A stretch of 58,927 bases of DNA from Candidatus Sabulitectum sp. (GCA_021107435.1 JAIOSV010000017.1:1-58927); one strand, 5' to 3'; shown: positions 34,831 to 44,885, numbered from the stretch's first letter. Numbers and translations are program-made. The notes: generated from the sequence alone by a model not told the origin.

Positions 34831-34932
34831 GCAGTGTCCGGTGGATTATGTTTTCACCTTTACTGCAGAGGTGCGGGAAGAGAAAAGATGCTGCTTATGC
34901 CCTGGGAGGCTTGATCTTGCTGGAGATTGAGA

Positions 34933-37900
34933 TTAAAGCAGATTCAATTCTTCAAGTATCCTGTTCGCTTCAGCCTTATCGCCCATTTTATTATACACGT
35001 CAGCCATACTCTTATAGCACTTGATGGTAATTGAATGATCTTTTCCGAATGACTCTTTAAAAATACCTGAAGCCTGCCTGAAAAGCGGTTCAGCCTCTTT
35101 GTACTTTTCCTGAGCAACATATACTGATGCAACATCCCTCAATAATCCTGCCACAGAGGGGTGCTTCTCTCCCAGCAATTCCCTGTGAATTGCCAGAGCT
35201 TTATTCAGATATCCTAAACCTGTATCGTTGTCGCCTCTATCCCGGTATGCAACTCCAATGCAATTGTATGAAATTGCTGTATCCGGATGTTTTTCTCCCA
35301 ATTGCTCTTCTTGTATAGCAAGTGCCTTTTTGTAGAAGTCTATAGCTGCATTGTAATCACCTTTCTCACAGTGAACAGATCCAATGTTGCTGTAGGAAGT
35401 TGCAGTATACCAGTGTTTCTCGCCCAGCAGCTCTTTTTGTATCGCAAGAGCTTTTTCATAGAATGCCAGCGCTTTGTCATAATTCTTTTGTTTGTAGTAA
35501 ACCGATCCGATGTTACTGTATGAAATTGCAGTATACAGTTGTTTCTCACCAAGCAATTCTCTCTGTATAGAAAGTGCTTTTTTTAGAAGATTTAAAGCTG
35601 TGTTGCAGTTGTCCTTTTTCCAGTGAATCATCCCGATGTTACTGTAAGATGCCGCAGTATCCGGATGCTTCTCGCCAAGCAACTCCTTCTGTATGGAAAG
35701 AGCTTTTTCATAAAACACCAAAGCTGTGTCATAATCGCCTTTACCCGAGTAAACAAGGCCTGTATTGTTGTATGATGTTGCTGTAGACGGATGCTTCTCA
35801 CCCAAAAGATCTTTCCTGATAACAAGAGCTTTATCGTGGTACTCCAACGCTTTGTCAAGACTGCCTTTTTTCCAGTAAACCTCTCCAATGTTATTGTATG
35901 AAGTCGCTGTAAAGATGTGTTTCTCTCCCAGAAGTTCCTGTCTGATAGCAAGAGCTTTGTAATGGAAGTTTAAAGCTGTATCATATCCGCCTTTTCGCAA
36001 ATGGATCTCTCCGATGTTGTTGTATGACTCTGCCGTATCAGGGTGTTTCTCTCCCAGCAATTCTTCTCTGATGGCAAGTGCCTTTCCGTCGTAGTCCAGA
36101 GCTGTATCGTATTCAGCTTTTTCAGAATAAACCCATCCGATTTTATTGTAGGCAGTACTTGTAAAGATGTGTTTCTCACCAAGTGTATCCCGGCAGATTG
36201 ACAGAGCTTTCTGATAATAGGATAAAGCTTCATCATATCTGACCGATTCCTGGAAATACTCGCCGGTCTTTGTGCAGTATTCCCGCGCATTTTCCCAGTC
36301 CTCCGCTTGTTCGTAGTGAAAGGCACAGTCTGCACATGTTGTTTCTTTACCGGGATTGAGTTTAAGAATCGCGTCACCCGCAAGCTTGTGAAGATTCCTG
36401 AGTCGAGTCCTTAGTTGCATATCGTAAACCGTATCCCTCAGCAGAGCATGATTGAAAGAGTATTTCTGATCTGTCAAAGCGGACCAGATCCGTTCGCTTT
36501 CCACTCCTGTAATCAAAGAAGCAATCTCTGTATGTATCAGACCGGTTCCTCCATCGGTTGCCTGCAGCAGCTCAACTAAAGTACGCAGCACCTCAACCTC
36601 AAACTCGCGCCCCAGTACTGATGCAATTTGAACGATTTCCTTCATCTCCGCAGACAAGCGATCAATGCGGGAAATAATTATCATGTTGATGTCCGTGGGG
36701 ATATCGGTCAGTTCTTTTACAAGATGATATTGTTCATTCCGAACCTCAATGATCTCATTCTTCTGCAGGTACAGACAGAACTGTTCAGTGTAAAACGGAT
36801 TACCCTCTGTCTTTGTCTGTATGTAAGCAGCCAGCTCATCATCTATTTTATCTCCCAGACGGTCTTCAATCAGTATTCCTGTTGCAGTAGCGGGTAATTC
36901 ATCCAGGGTTATTGAGCAGCGCGGTACATCATCATCAACCTTCAGCTCAGGTCTGGAACCATCATCATTGAACCGGCTGCATGCAATAATAATCAAAGGA
37001 TAGTTCTCAATCCTGCGGGTAAGGATTTTAAATAGCCCAAGGGATGCATCATCCAACCACTGGATGTCTTCGATAATCAGAATGATCGGTTCAGTAAGGC
37101 TAAGTGCCTTAAAGAACCCTTTAATTGCCTGTTCTGTTACAACAGCCCGATCCTGAGGGTCAATCACATCATATATTGATCCTTCCCAGAACAATCCGAC
37201 GAGAGCGCCTATAATTGATTCCACACGATTCAATTCCATTGAGATTCTCAATCGTTCAGCAGAAGTGATATTCGCTTCCGGCAGGGTCTCTATTCGGTTG
37301 ATGAGTTCCTGATATATTTTTTTGAATCCAGCTTTTTTGTCATCCGGTGAACCGATCTGTCCCTGTTTGAAGTAGTGATTGAAAAAATATGCGAATGGAT
37401 TCAGAGGTTTTTTGAGAATGCTGTCAGTCTGCATGGCAGCTGTTCTGATACCCTGTTGTCGAATCAGTTCATGTACCAGACGTGATTTACCTATACCGGG
37501 ATTGCCATAGATATAGACGATGCCGCCGAACTTACCGTTTCTAACCGGCTGCAGTAATTTCTCAAGAAAACTCAGTTCAGCATCGCGACCGATCATGTCT
37601 CCATCAAACGGCGATACTTGAACATTTTTCTTCTTTGCCGTTAAGCGGTAAAGTGGTATCTTGCCTGTGAATCCTTTGAATTTTCTTGGCTTTAACTCAC
37701 GAATCTCGTAGTGACAACTAGCTTGTTTGTACATTGCCTGATCCAGGTAAATAACAGCCTGTCTTTTCTTTTGCGTAAACCGTGCTGATAGATTTACAAC
37801 CGATCCCATCGCAGTATATTCACCGAACAGTTCACTACCCATGAATCCGGTAAACGCTGTTCCGCAAGTCAGTCCAATACGCAGACTGAACCCAGGAATC

Positions 37901-38823
37901 TCCCTTGCGGCAAGAGCGAAGTTCAAAGCACGGTTGTATAAATTTCCAGGGTTGACAGGCGCTCCAAACAACACCAGCATTGTTCCCTCTTTACCGCTGA
38001 AGTCAATCTTGTTGAAATATCCGCCAAAGCGGTGGGTCAGTGCTATTACTCTGGCAGCTCCCCTGTCAAGATCGCTCTTCTCATCAAAAGAAATGAAACA
38101 GGAAACAATGTCGCGAAACTCTCCCCTGCCGGACAGGGAAAGAACTTCCTCCGGAACAAACATGCTTTGCAGAGAAAGAGATGCTTCAGGCATGTGTGCT
38201 TCTGGAGCAATATTAACTGTTACAGGAGCAGACAGCAGAGTATGAAAATTATTGACTTTGTGTTTGCGGATCACTTCATCCAGAGCCGGAATTTGTGATA
38301 ATATGTTATCATCCAGAATGACTTCACCACTTGAAGCATTCCGCTCGCTCTCAGTACAGCGCATGATTGCGTCACCACCGAAGTGGTAACCATTCTGCAG
38401 GTACTGCGGGATGATTCCCCATGTGACAAGACCGTGCGACAATCCTATTCTCACAGACAGACTGTATGAACCAAACTTAGTTTGCTGTTCACCAAGCTCC
38501 AGGAACAACTCCCGAAGACTGACGGCTGCTGAAAGAGCTTGAACTACAGCAGCGGAATCAGAAGGGAAAATGGCTGTAAACGCGTCTCCGGCAAAAGAAG
38601 AAACAAAACCACTGTGCATATAGATTGCATCAATGGCTGGTGTGAAAACCTTATTAATAGCATCAGCCAGCACCTCTGCACCCTCTTTGCCATTATCCAT
38701 CAATGCCTGTGTCATTTCCGTAAACCCGGCAATATCAACGAACATCGTGGTTGACTGGAATTCACCTTTGAGCTGTTTCTTTTCAAATTGTTCAATGATG
38801 AATGCGGGAATCAGGCGATACAT
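34933..38823 (-). CDS. Soluble-adenylyl-cyclase-like protein: two cyclase domains, ATPase, TPRs
   Basis: 1296 residues from ATG 38823 (GGAGGA seven bases upstream; the frame opens at TTG 38838). Domain 1 (about 20-200) is a class III cyclase with both metal aspartates, Asp30 in FVDIAGFTE and Asp80 in FAGDAF. Domain 2 (about 225-390) lacks the first FxDIxGFT site, as in the two-domain cyclase ADCY10. Then an AAA/STAND ATPase with P-loop GNPGIGKS near 440 and IIEDIQWLDD, and from about 840 onward TPRs, ten of them in the 42-residue kinesin-light-chain form around LGEKH. Probably senses a signal through the TPRs and makes cAMP. Stand-alone gene. Confidence 0.9.
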   Translation of the reverse strand: MYRLIPAFIIEQFEKKQLKGEFQSTTMFVDIAGFTEMTQALMDNGKEGAEVLADAINKVFTPAIDAIYMHSGFVSSFAGDAFTAIFPSDSAAVVQALSAAVSLRELFLELGEQQTKFGSYSLSVRIGLSHGLVTWGIIPQYLQNGYHFGGDAIMRCTESERNASSGEVILDDNILSQIPALDEVIRKHKVNNFHTLLSAPVTVNIAPEAHMPEASLSLQSMFVPEEVLSLSGRGEFRDIVSCFISFDEKSDLDRGAARVIALTHRFGGYFNKIDFSGKEGTMLVLFGAPVNPGNLYNRALNFALAAREIPGFSLRIGLTCGTAFTGFMGSELFGEYTAMGSVVNLSARFTQKKRQAVIYLDQAMYKQASCHYEIRELKPRKFKGFTGKIPLYRLTAKKKNVQVSPFDGDMIGRDAELSFLEKLLQPVRNGKFGGIVYIYGNPGIGKSRLVHELIRQQGIRTAAMQTDSILKKPLNPFAYFFNHYFKQGQIGSPDDKKAGFKKIYQELINRIETLPEANITSAERLRISMELNRVESIIGALVGLFWEGSIYDVIDPQDRAVVTEQAIKGFFKALSLTEPIILIIEDIQWLDDASLGLFKILTRRIENYPLIIIACSRFNDDGSRPELKVDDDVPRCSITLDELPATATGILIEDRLGDKIDDELAAYIQTKTEGNPFYTEQFCLYLQKNEIIEVRNEQYHLVKELTDIPTDINMIIISRIDRLSAEMKEIVQIASVLGREFEVEVLRTLVELLQATDGGTGLIHTEIASLITGVESERIWSALTDQKYSFNHALLRDTVYDMQLRTRLRNLHKLAGDAILKLNPGKETTCADCAFHYEQAEDWENAREYCTKTGEYFQESVRYDEALSYYQKALSICRDTLGEKHIFTSTAYNKIGWVYSEKAEYDTALDYDGKALAIREELLGEKHPDTAESYNNIGEIHLRKGGYDTALNFHYKALAIRQELLGEKHIFTATSYNNIGEVYWKKGSLDKALEYHDKALVIRKDLLGEKHPSTATSYNNTGLVYSGKGDYDTALVFYEKALSIQKELLGEKHPDTAASYSNIGMIHWKKDNCNTALNLLKKALSIQRELLGEKQLYTAISYSNIGSVYYKQKNYDKALAFYEKALAIQKELLGEKHWYTATSYSNIGSVHCEKGDYNAAIDFYKKALAIQEEQLGEKHPDTAISYNCIGVAYRDRGDNDTGLGYLNKALAIHRELLGEKHPSVAGLLRDVASVYVAQEKYKEAEPLFRQASGIFKESFGKDHSITIKCYKSMADVYNKMGDKAEANRILEELNLL
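35010..36200. repeat. 126-bp coding repeats (TPR_12 units)
   Basis: About ten consecutive 126-bp units in the 3' third of the cyclase gene, each encoding KALAI...ELLGEKHPDTA..YNNIG...YDTAL. Nine carry LGEK and the tenth a diverged FGKDH. The units are close enough at the DNA level to allow copy-number change by recombination or assembly collapse. Confidence 0.85.
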
Positions 38824-39084
38824 TGGAAATTCCTCCAATTAAATACGTCTTCACGGGGAAAACTATTCCAGTCCTCAACTTCTCCAGTTATATACAAAAT
38901 TCTCCTGAAAAAATGCAGTTGAACGGTAATAGAATTGTGACGAGATTTTCAGTTCAGAATTACCACCCTTTCGGATACAGAGATTTTAACCCGAATCCAT
39001 CATAAATATTTTAATTGCTCAGCTCCCGTTACCTCTTAAGCATAGCTGATCCGGTGGAAACGCCCATCGCTGCAGCGTAAAATC

Positions 39085-42000
39085 TTATTCGTCCTTTTTA
39101 AGAGCAAGGTATTTTCTAACCGTTTTCGGATCACACTGAAGAACTCTTGATGCCTTAAGTCTGTTCCCGTCACATGCCTCAACAACACTGGAAACATGTC
39201 TTCCTATTGCGGTTTCCAGGGGCTCCATTCTGAAAGCACTGTCTTTCTGAATTCCTTCCCCGATAGATACATCAGTTGCTCTGACTATTTCGCCCCGGCA
39301 CAACAGAACAGTTCTCTGAACAACATTCCGCAATTCTCTGATATTGCCTGGCCAGTCGTACTTAAGCATTGCATTTACAGCATCCCTGGAGAATTGAATA
39401 TCTCCTCGAAGCTCTGAAGCGAAATGCTCCACAAGAAGCGCGATGTCCTCCATTCTTTCCCTGAGAGGAGGTACTTTGAGTTCCATCACAGCAATTCTGT
39501 AGTAAAGATCTGTTCTGAATTTTCCCGATGCCGAGTCCTTGCGCAAGTCAGCGTTTGTTGCAGTTATCAGACGGAATGCGGTTTCTCTTTCGGAGGTGTC
39601 CCCAAGTCTTCTCAGTTTACCTGTTTCAAGAACCCTGAGCAGTTTAACCTGAAGACTCACAGACATGTTTCCGATTTCATCAAGAAAAAGTGTACCTCCA
39701 TTAGCTGCTTCCAGGAGACCAACTCTACTCTCTGAAGCACCGGTGAACGCTCCTCTTGTAACCCCGAACAGCTCTGATTCCAGCAGAGACTCCGCAATTG
39801 CGCCACAATCCACTGCGATAAATGGTCCCTTTGCTGCCTGGCCTTCCTGGTGCAGCCCCCTGGCAACCAGTTCTTTACCCGTACCAGTGTCCCCTGTAAC
39901 AAGAACCGGGACGGGCATCTGCGCAACTCGCTTCATGGTGGACTTCAGCTTTAAAACACAATCTGACTGGCCAATGATCTCCGGGAAAAGGGTACGATCG
40001 CCAGAATGGGTACTCACAGCCGGCGAAGGGCTCGCATCGGCGATTGCAACAATAAGCGGCGCAAGCAGCTTGACAGAAGCAAGATCCGGCCCAACTGCAA
40101 AAAGTTCAGGAGAACTTGAAATCAGCACTTCCCCTGCCTTCTTGCTGGGGATCGAACCGAGGTAAAACAGTCCAAGTTCAGCCGCGAGAGAATTCAAATC
40201 CTTAAGACCTATACTGGCTTTTTCATGCCACTGAGATACTTTCTCAATCGAATTCCTGAGAACAGAGATATCGGAGAATCCGGCGGTGTTCTCAAGTATC
40301 CTTACCAGTCGACTGTTTGAGCGGGCGAACTGTTTCCTCTCCGCGTCATCAAGCAGTTCAGAAATATCCTTGAAGGACTCGAGAACCCTCCTTCTAATGC
40401 CCGGTTCCTCCGGCAGACCAAAGCTGGAGGCCAGTTCACATGCAAGAAGAGGAGCAGGCATGTTAAGGATGTTCAGAAAAGCTCTGTCTCTAACCTGCGG
40501 GTCATCCGAAGAAATCACCTCAGCTTCCAGCTCTTCCGGCCTCAACCCCAGCTCCCGGGCTTCCCACAGCAGTCTCGATGTGTCAATTTCAGCACCTGCG
40601 CGTGTCATGGCAAGATCAGCCAGCAAAGCAAGGTGTCTGTCGCCCATAAACCCTGCTTTTGCGCGAGCATGCTTCAGAGCTTCAAGACCTTCCTCGTGTT
40701 TGCCTTCCTGCAGGAGAAGCTGCCCCAGATAAAGGAGACTCAGCGCATGAACAAGAGTCAGATTTTTTTCGGCCGCCATGGAAGCGGATCGCCTTGCGGA
40801 AGGAATACGCATTGCGCCAAGACCCAGAAGTACTCCCCTGTATGCAATGAGCATTGCTGCCATCTGATCCCCGGGTATCCCGCTTTCACTTTGCCTGAGG
40901 CGAATATCAAGTGATTTAAAAGTGCTCTCCGCAGACTTCAGCTCTCCGGTTCTCAGTTCCAGAACAAAGAGATCAATAAGGGGAGGTCTGTCTGTCTTCT
41001 CCGGGTTCTCCGCATAGTAAAGCAGAGCAAGACGATAATCATCCACCGCCCCGCTCCAGTTCCCAATAACCTCCCGAACTCTTCCCCGCTCAGTGAGACT
41101 TTTCCCCAGCAGGGCCGCATCAGCAAGTTTCTTCGCGGTAGCCACGGAATTCTCCGCCGCCTTTAAAGCCTCTTTGTAATCTCCAATCCGCATGAAAATT
41201 ACTGCCTTTGTAGATAAAAGCTTCACTCTGCTGGATTCATCGGCAAGAGAAAGAGCCTTCTCTATTTCGGGCAGCGCTTCAGCAACTCTTCCCTGCAAAT
41301 CCATTGCCTTTGCAAGAAGAAGAGCTACTTCCGGACCTGAAATGTTTTTCAGCAACTCAATTGCTTCTTCCAGTTCCATTAAATCTATCAGAGCGGAGGC
41401 GCGAAGAACTGTCTCATCATCAGATCGACTTTCTGCAAGCAGTTCGCTGACCTCCTGAAATCGCCCCATTGCCAGAAGAATTCTCGCCCTGAGTAAAAAA
41501 TTACTGTCCGGCGTGAGATGCAGAGCATCATTAAAGTTCCCCAGTTCAAAATGTGCTTTTGCGATCAATTCATCATCATACTCCGCATGTTCTTCCGCTG
41601 CGGAAATCAATGCCCTGTACCCGCCTTCGGCGAATAGTTCTTCCGGTTGCAGTGTAAACTGATCAGGCGGTTCACCTGATGCGGTATACCTGTATGAAGC
41701 ACCTGAATATCCTGAGAAAGGATAACCTGAACCCAATACCTCTTCAGAAATAAGAGTAAAGGGAACATCCCATGCGCTGGAGACCTCTCCCTCCAGCTGA
41801 TTAAATGGCAGATCACAATTCCTGATTGGATCCGGAATTTCTCCAGCTGTGACAATCACAGACAGGCCCGGAGGCAGGAGATTGGAAAACTCCCTGATGA
41901 TTTCAAGAAGATCAGGAGACGCGAATTCAATCTGGTCTATCACCAGAAGTCTCTCAACTCCACTCATTGACGGAAAAAGATTGTTTACCAGTGATGCCCC

Positions 42001-42807
42001 GGAGCTGATTTTCTCGCCTGTAGCTTTCCTGCCGGGAAGTGGTCGCGTTGTTTCCATTGGGTTGCATCTGACCACACTTACCAGCCAGCCATCTGAGGAT
42101 GCCTTTGTTACCCAGTTCCCTGTAATGAGATCTCTGTCCCGCCACAGGCCACCGCTAAGAATATTCACCCTGTTGCGTTTAAATTCTCTGGGTGATAAGC
42201 CCCGACCAAGCAGACTGGCCTTTCTTAAAGCCTTAGCGCGACAGGATATCTCCGCCGCTACCAGCGCTTCCACAAGGGAAGAATTAGAACCGTTCCAGAT
42301 AAATCCTCTTCCAGCCATCATGGCTCTTCCCAGCATGTAGAAATCAACGAAAGGAGTGGGGGCTGCTCCTGCTGATAACTCTGGAGGAACACATGCGAGT
42401 CCTGTTACCAGCGCATCACCCCAAACAAGGAGCTTCACCTCACCATTAACATTTCTGTATGACGATGGAGTGATATCCAGATGAAGCCAGCCTTCCTCAT
42501 GAAGAGCCTTCAGAGGAGTAATCAGCTCCTTTGCGCTCCAGTTCCCGGTAGAATCCCATTCTGAATCCCAGGGCATAGAGAAACAGCATTTGCCATTTTC
42601 AATATCAAAATCAAGTCTGTCGGGAACAAGAACACCAGCAGGCTTAAGACGCGAAACAAAACTGATGACCCTTTCAGCAGCACTGTCCTGTCCATTTGTG
42701 GAGAAAACTCTGCCAAGCCGCAAATCACCGGCAGCATCTTCGAAAAGAACTTCCATTCTCCCTGAGGAGATATGCTTTCTTGAAATTACTCTTTTAGCTC
42801 CAGGCAT
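39085..42807 (-). CDS. Sigma-54-dependent activator with kinase-like domain, degenerate ATPase and TPRs
   Basis: 1240 residues from ATG 42807 (GGAGG five bases upstream; the frame opens at GTG 42819). Order: a protein-kinase-like domain at about 1-180 with HLDITPSSY in place of HRDxxxxN and VPPEL for APE; a STAND-like ATPase at about 215-380 with LLVIDQIEF but no P-loop lysine (CNPMETTR where GxxGxGKT belongs); TPR-type helices to about 780; then a complete sigma-54 AAA+ module: GDTGTGKE near 972, GAFTGA near 1018, FLDEIG near 1039; and a Fis-type helix-turn-helix in the last 45 residues. It should activate sigma-54 promoters; the likely target is the divergent gene at 43118. Confidence 0.9.
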   Translation of the reverse strand: MPGAKRVISRKHISSGRMEVLFEDAAGDLRLGRVFSTNGQDSAAERVISFVSRLKPAGVLVPDRLDFDIENGKCCFSMPWDSEWDSTGNWSAKELITPLKALHEEGWLHLDITPSSYRNVNGEVKLLVWGDALVTGLACVPPELSAGAAPTPFVDFYMLGRAMMAGRGFIWNGSNSSLVEALVAAEISCRAKALRKASLLGRGLSPREFKRNRVNILSGGLWRDRDLITGNWVTKASSDGWLVSVVRCNPMETTRPLPGRKATGEKISSGASLVNNLFPSMSGVERLLVIDQIEFASPDLLEIIREFSNLLPPGLSVIVTAGEIPDPIRNCDLPFNQLEGEVSSAWDVPFTLISEEVLGSGYPFSGYSGASYRYTASGEPPDQFTLQPEELFAEGGYRALISAAEEHAEYDDELIAKAHFELGNFNDALHLTPDSNFLLRARILLAMGRFQEVSELLAESRSDDETVLRASALIDLMELEEAIELLKNISGPEVALLLAKAMDLQGRVAEALPEIEKALSLADESSRVKLLSTKAVIFMRIGDYKEALKAAENSVATAKKLADAALLGKSLTERGRVREVIGNWSGAVDDYRLALLYYAENPEKTDRPPLIDLFVLELRTGELKSAESTFKSLDIRLRQSESGIPGDQMAAMLIAYRGVLLGLGAMRIPSARRSASMAAEKNLTLVHALSLLYLGQLLLQEGKHEEGLEALKHARAKAGFMGDRHLALLADLAMTRAGAEIDTSRLLWEARELGLRPEELEAEVISSDDPQVRDRAFLNILNMPAPLLACELASSFGLPEEPGIRRRVLESFKDISELLDDAERKQFARSNSRLVRILENTAGFSDISVLRNSIEKVSQWHEKASIGLKDLNSLAAELGLFYLGSIPSKKAGEVLISSSPELFAVGPDLASVKLLAPLIVAIADASPSPAVSTHSGDRTLFPEIIGQSDCVLKLKSTMKRVAQMPVPVLVTGDTGTGKELVARGLHQEGQAAKGPFIAVDCGAIAESLLESELFGVTRGAFTGASESRVGLLEAANGGTLFLDEIGNMSVSLQVKLLRVLETGKLRRLGDTSERETAFRLITATNADLRKDSASGKFRTDLYYRIAVMELKVPPLRERMEDIALLVEHFASELRGDIQFSRDAVNAMLKYDWPGNIRELRNVVQRTVLLCRGEIVRATDVSIGEGIQKDSAFRMEPLETAIGRHVSSVVEACDGNRLKASRVLQCDPKTVRKYLALKKDE

Positions 42808-42817
42808 AACAACCTCC

Positions 42818-42838
42818 ACTCAGTAGGGAAAATATCCC
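42818..42838. promoter_or_regulatory. Candidate activator-binding site, copy 1
   Basis: ACTCAGTA followed by the near-palindrome GGGAAAATATCCC. The same 21-base element occurs exactly 130 bases further right. This copy abuts the ribosome site of the sigma-54 activator gene, so binding here could also control the activator itself. Confidence 0.6.
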
Positions 42839-42947
42839 TTAAAATGCTTCGTGTCTATAGGCAGACGTTGTCAATTACCGTGAAAACGAATTTTCCCGCT
42901 ATTTTCTGCTAAAACTTCTCCGTAGAAAGAAATACAGGTGAAATTAT

Positions 42948-42968
42948 ACTCAGTAGGGAAATATTCCC
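42948..42968. promoter_or_regulatory. Candidate activator-binding site, copy 2
   Basis: ACTCAGTA followed by GGGAAATATTCCC (arms GGGAA/TTCCC). Centre about 115 bases upstream of the start site predicted from the sigma-54 promoter at 43045, a normal distance for an upstream activating sequence. Confidence 0.6.
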
Positions 42969-43044
42969 CGGTATCCACGAGCACAATTCATCATCAAATT
43001 CATAAATATTAACGTATCGCACTGCACGTCAACTGTTTACGATA

Positions 43045-43060
43045 TTGGCACAAATCATGC
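43045..43060 (+). promoter_or_regulatory. Sigma-54 (-24/-12) promoter
   Basis: TTGGCACAAATCATGC has the invariant GG, ten bases, GC and matches the TTGGCAC half completely. It lies 58 bases before the ATG of the secreted protein at 43118 and next to a divergent sigma-54 activator gene. Confidence 0.75.
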
Positions 43061-43117
43061 TACTGGTAGTGTCGGGCAGAGAGCCCTTGTAACCATGTAT
43101 GAAGAAAGGAAAAGAAA

Positions 43118-44836
43118 GTGAAAACTCTGACAATTTTGGCGGTACTTTTCCTGATTACTGCCACTGCGCTGGCTGATCATCAGGTAAACAATGACCTCTC
43201 CAGTGAATGGGAAGCAACCGGTTTTAACAACGGCAGAAGAATGGTGAGAGACTCGAAGGGGTACTTCCATGTAGTGTATCACTCGCAGATGGATCCCAAT
43301 GGTACACCCGGAGGCAACTGTGACATCATGTACTCCCATACAATATTGCCGGCACCTCCCGCAAGCAGCGCCGACTGGGCACCTGCAACAATGATAACCT
43401 TTGACGAATCAACCGATGACAGATACCCTTCCATTGCCGTAGAGCATGGTTCACCAGTGGATCCAACTGATAATGACATGCTGCATGTTGTCTGGCAGAG
43501 CAAGGATATCTCAGGAGTGTATCAGATCATGTACTCCTCCAACCTCAACTGCACTATGCCCGTGCCGGGAGCCTGGACGCCGCCTTTCCCTGTACATGCA
43601 AGTGAAAAGCATTCTCTTGTTCCAGATGTAGACTGCTCACTGGACAATGTGGTTCACGTTGTCTGGCAGGAGGAGGATTACAATCCGAATTTTACCTCTG
43701 AAATACTCTATTCCAACAGCTTCGATCATGGAGTCAGCTGGAGCCCTTTCCAGAACCTGAGCATGACTGAGTTCAACTCACAGACACCGGATGTCGCCAC
43801 AGTTATTGACTTCATTGGACCACCCTCGAACTACACCTACTACTCTGAAAGAGTTCATGTTGTCTGGAGTGATGACGGCCCCACATCAGGTCCATCTATC
43901 ATGTACACAAGCAGTCCCGACGCTGGAAATTCCTGGGATATCTACGAGAATGTTTCGTTCGTGTCAGGCAGCTATGACGGCGACGGTTACCCTTCACTCA
44001 CAGTAAGTAAAGAGGACATTCCACATGTTGCCTGGATGCACGGGGTTATTCCTCATGATCCCACCACACCGGGACCCTACATGCCCGGTATTGATCCCCT
44101 GAACCCGAACAGCTTTCCCGGGCCTGAAGTGGGGATGTACTCAACTCTCCTTCAGGATATCTACTACAGCGGAAGAAATTTCGGAACCTGGTGTCCATTC
44201 GAAATAGTAAATGAATTCATGGAGGAAAACGAGTTCCCTTCAATAGCAGTTGACAACACTGATATGCTCTATGTTGCGTGGCAGGCAAACACTGTCCCTG
44301 CAACGGACTACAACATCCATCAGGCAGAAAGAATGGTTGCCGGAGGTGGCTGGTTCAATGAAACAACCTTCTATCATCCGGATCACGATGATTTATTCCC
44401 TTCCGAAGCCACCAAGAAAACTGCCATGTACACCCCCGGGTATGACTTTGTCTGGACAATGATCGACAGCGATCTTTCAGCCACAGGACACGGACAGCCG
44501 GCAGCTCTCTCCCCTGCACATGAGATATGGTTCAGCGGAAACACCAGTTGGACTAACCCCACCAGCGTTGAAGAGAAGTGTACTGGAATTACAGTTTCAG
44601 TCTTTGGTCTGATGAACAACCCGGTATCCTCCGGTACATGGATCAGTACAGGTTCCAACGGCGGTATCATCTCGATAATGGATATCTGCGGAAGAACAGT
44701 ACACACAGAATCTGTTCCGGCAGGATCCGATGGCTTGTTCTGGACTGTCGGTGAAAAATTGCCTCAAGGCATTTACAGAGTTGTACTACAGAATGAACAG
44801 GGCATACAGAGCAAATCAGTCACTGTAATAAGATAA
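43118..44836 (+). CDS. Secreted sialidase-like (BNR-repeat) protein with T9SS C-terminal domain
   Basis: 572 residues. Signal peptide MKTLTILAVLFLITATALA. The body is a six-bladed sialidase-type propeller pattern with recurrent phrases DSKGYFHVVYHS, DMLHVVWQS, VVHVVWQEED, ERVHVVWSDD, DIPHVAWMHG and DMLYVAWQA; the catalytic Arg/Tyr set of true sialidases is not evident, so it may only bind. The C-terminal IISIMDICGRTVHTE ... QGIYRVVLQ is a type A sorting domain. AAGGAAA precedes the ATG. It is preceded by a sigma-54 promoter and followed by a strong terminator. Confidence 0.85.
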   Translation: MKTLTILAVLFLITATALADHQVNNDLSSEWEATGFNNGRRMVRDSKGYFHVVYHSQMDPNGTPGGNCDIMYSHTILPAPPASSADWAPATMITFDESTDDRYPSIAVEHGSPVDPTDNDMLHVVWQSKDISGVYQIMYSSNLNCTMPVPGAWTPPFPVHASEKHSLVPDVDCSLDNVVHVVWQEEDYNPNFTSEILYSNSFDHGVSWSPFQNLSMTEFNSQTPDVATVIDFIGPPSNYTYYSERVHVVWSDDGPTSGPSIMYTSSPDAGNSWDIYENVSFVSGSYDGDGYPSLTVSKEDIPHVAWMHGVIPHDPTTPGPYMPGIDPLNPNSFPGPEVGMYSTLLQDIYYSGRNFGTWCPFEIVNEFMEENEFPSIAVDNTDMLYVAWQANTVPATDYNIHQAERMVAGGGWFNETTFYHPDHDDLFPSEATKKTAMYTPGYDFVWTMIDSDLSATGHGQPAALSPAHEIWFSGNTSWTNPTSVEEKCTGITVSVFGLMNNPVSSGTWISTGSNGGIISIMDICGRTVHTESVPAGSDGLFWTVGEKLPQGIYRVVLQNEQGIQSKSVTVIR

Positions 44837-44850
44837 CAAGGACACAAGAT

Positions 44851-44885
44851 ATCCGGAGAGGGCAGCTGCTCTCTCCGGATTTTTG
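44851..44885 (+). terminator. Rho-independent terminator
   Basis: ATCCGGAGAG / CTCTCCGGAT stem (10 bp) with a loop of about 10 bases followed by TTTTT, just after the sialidase-like gene. Confidence 0.88.
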
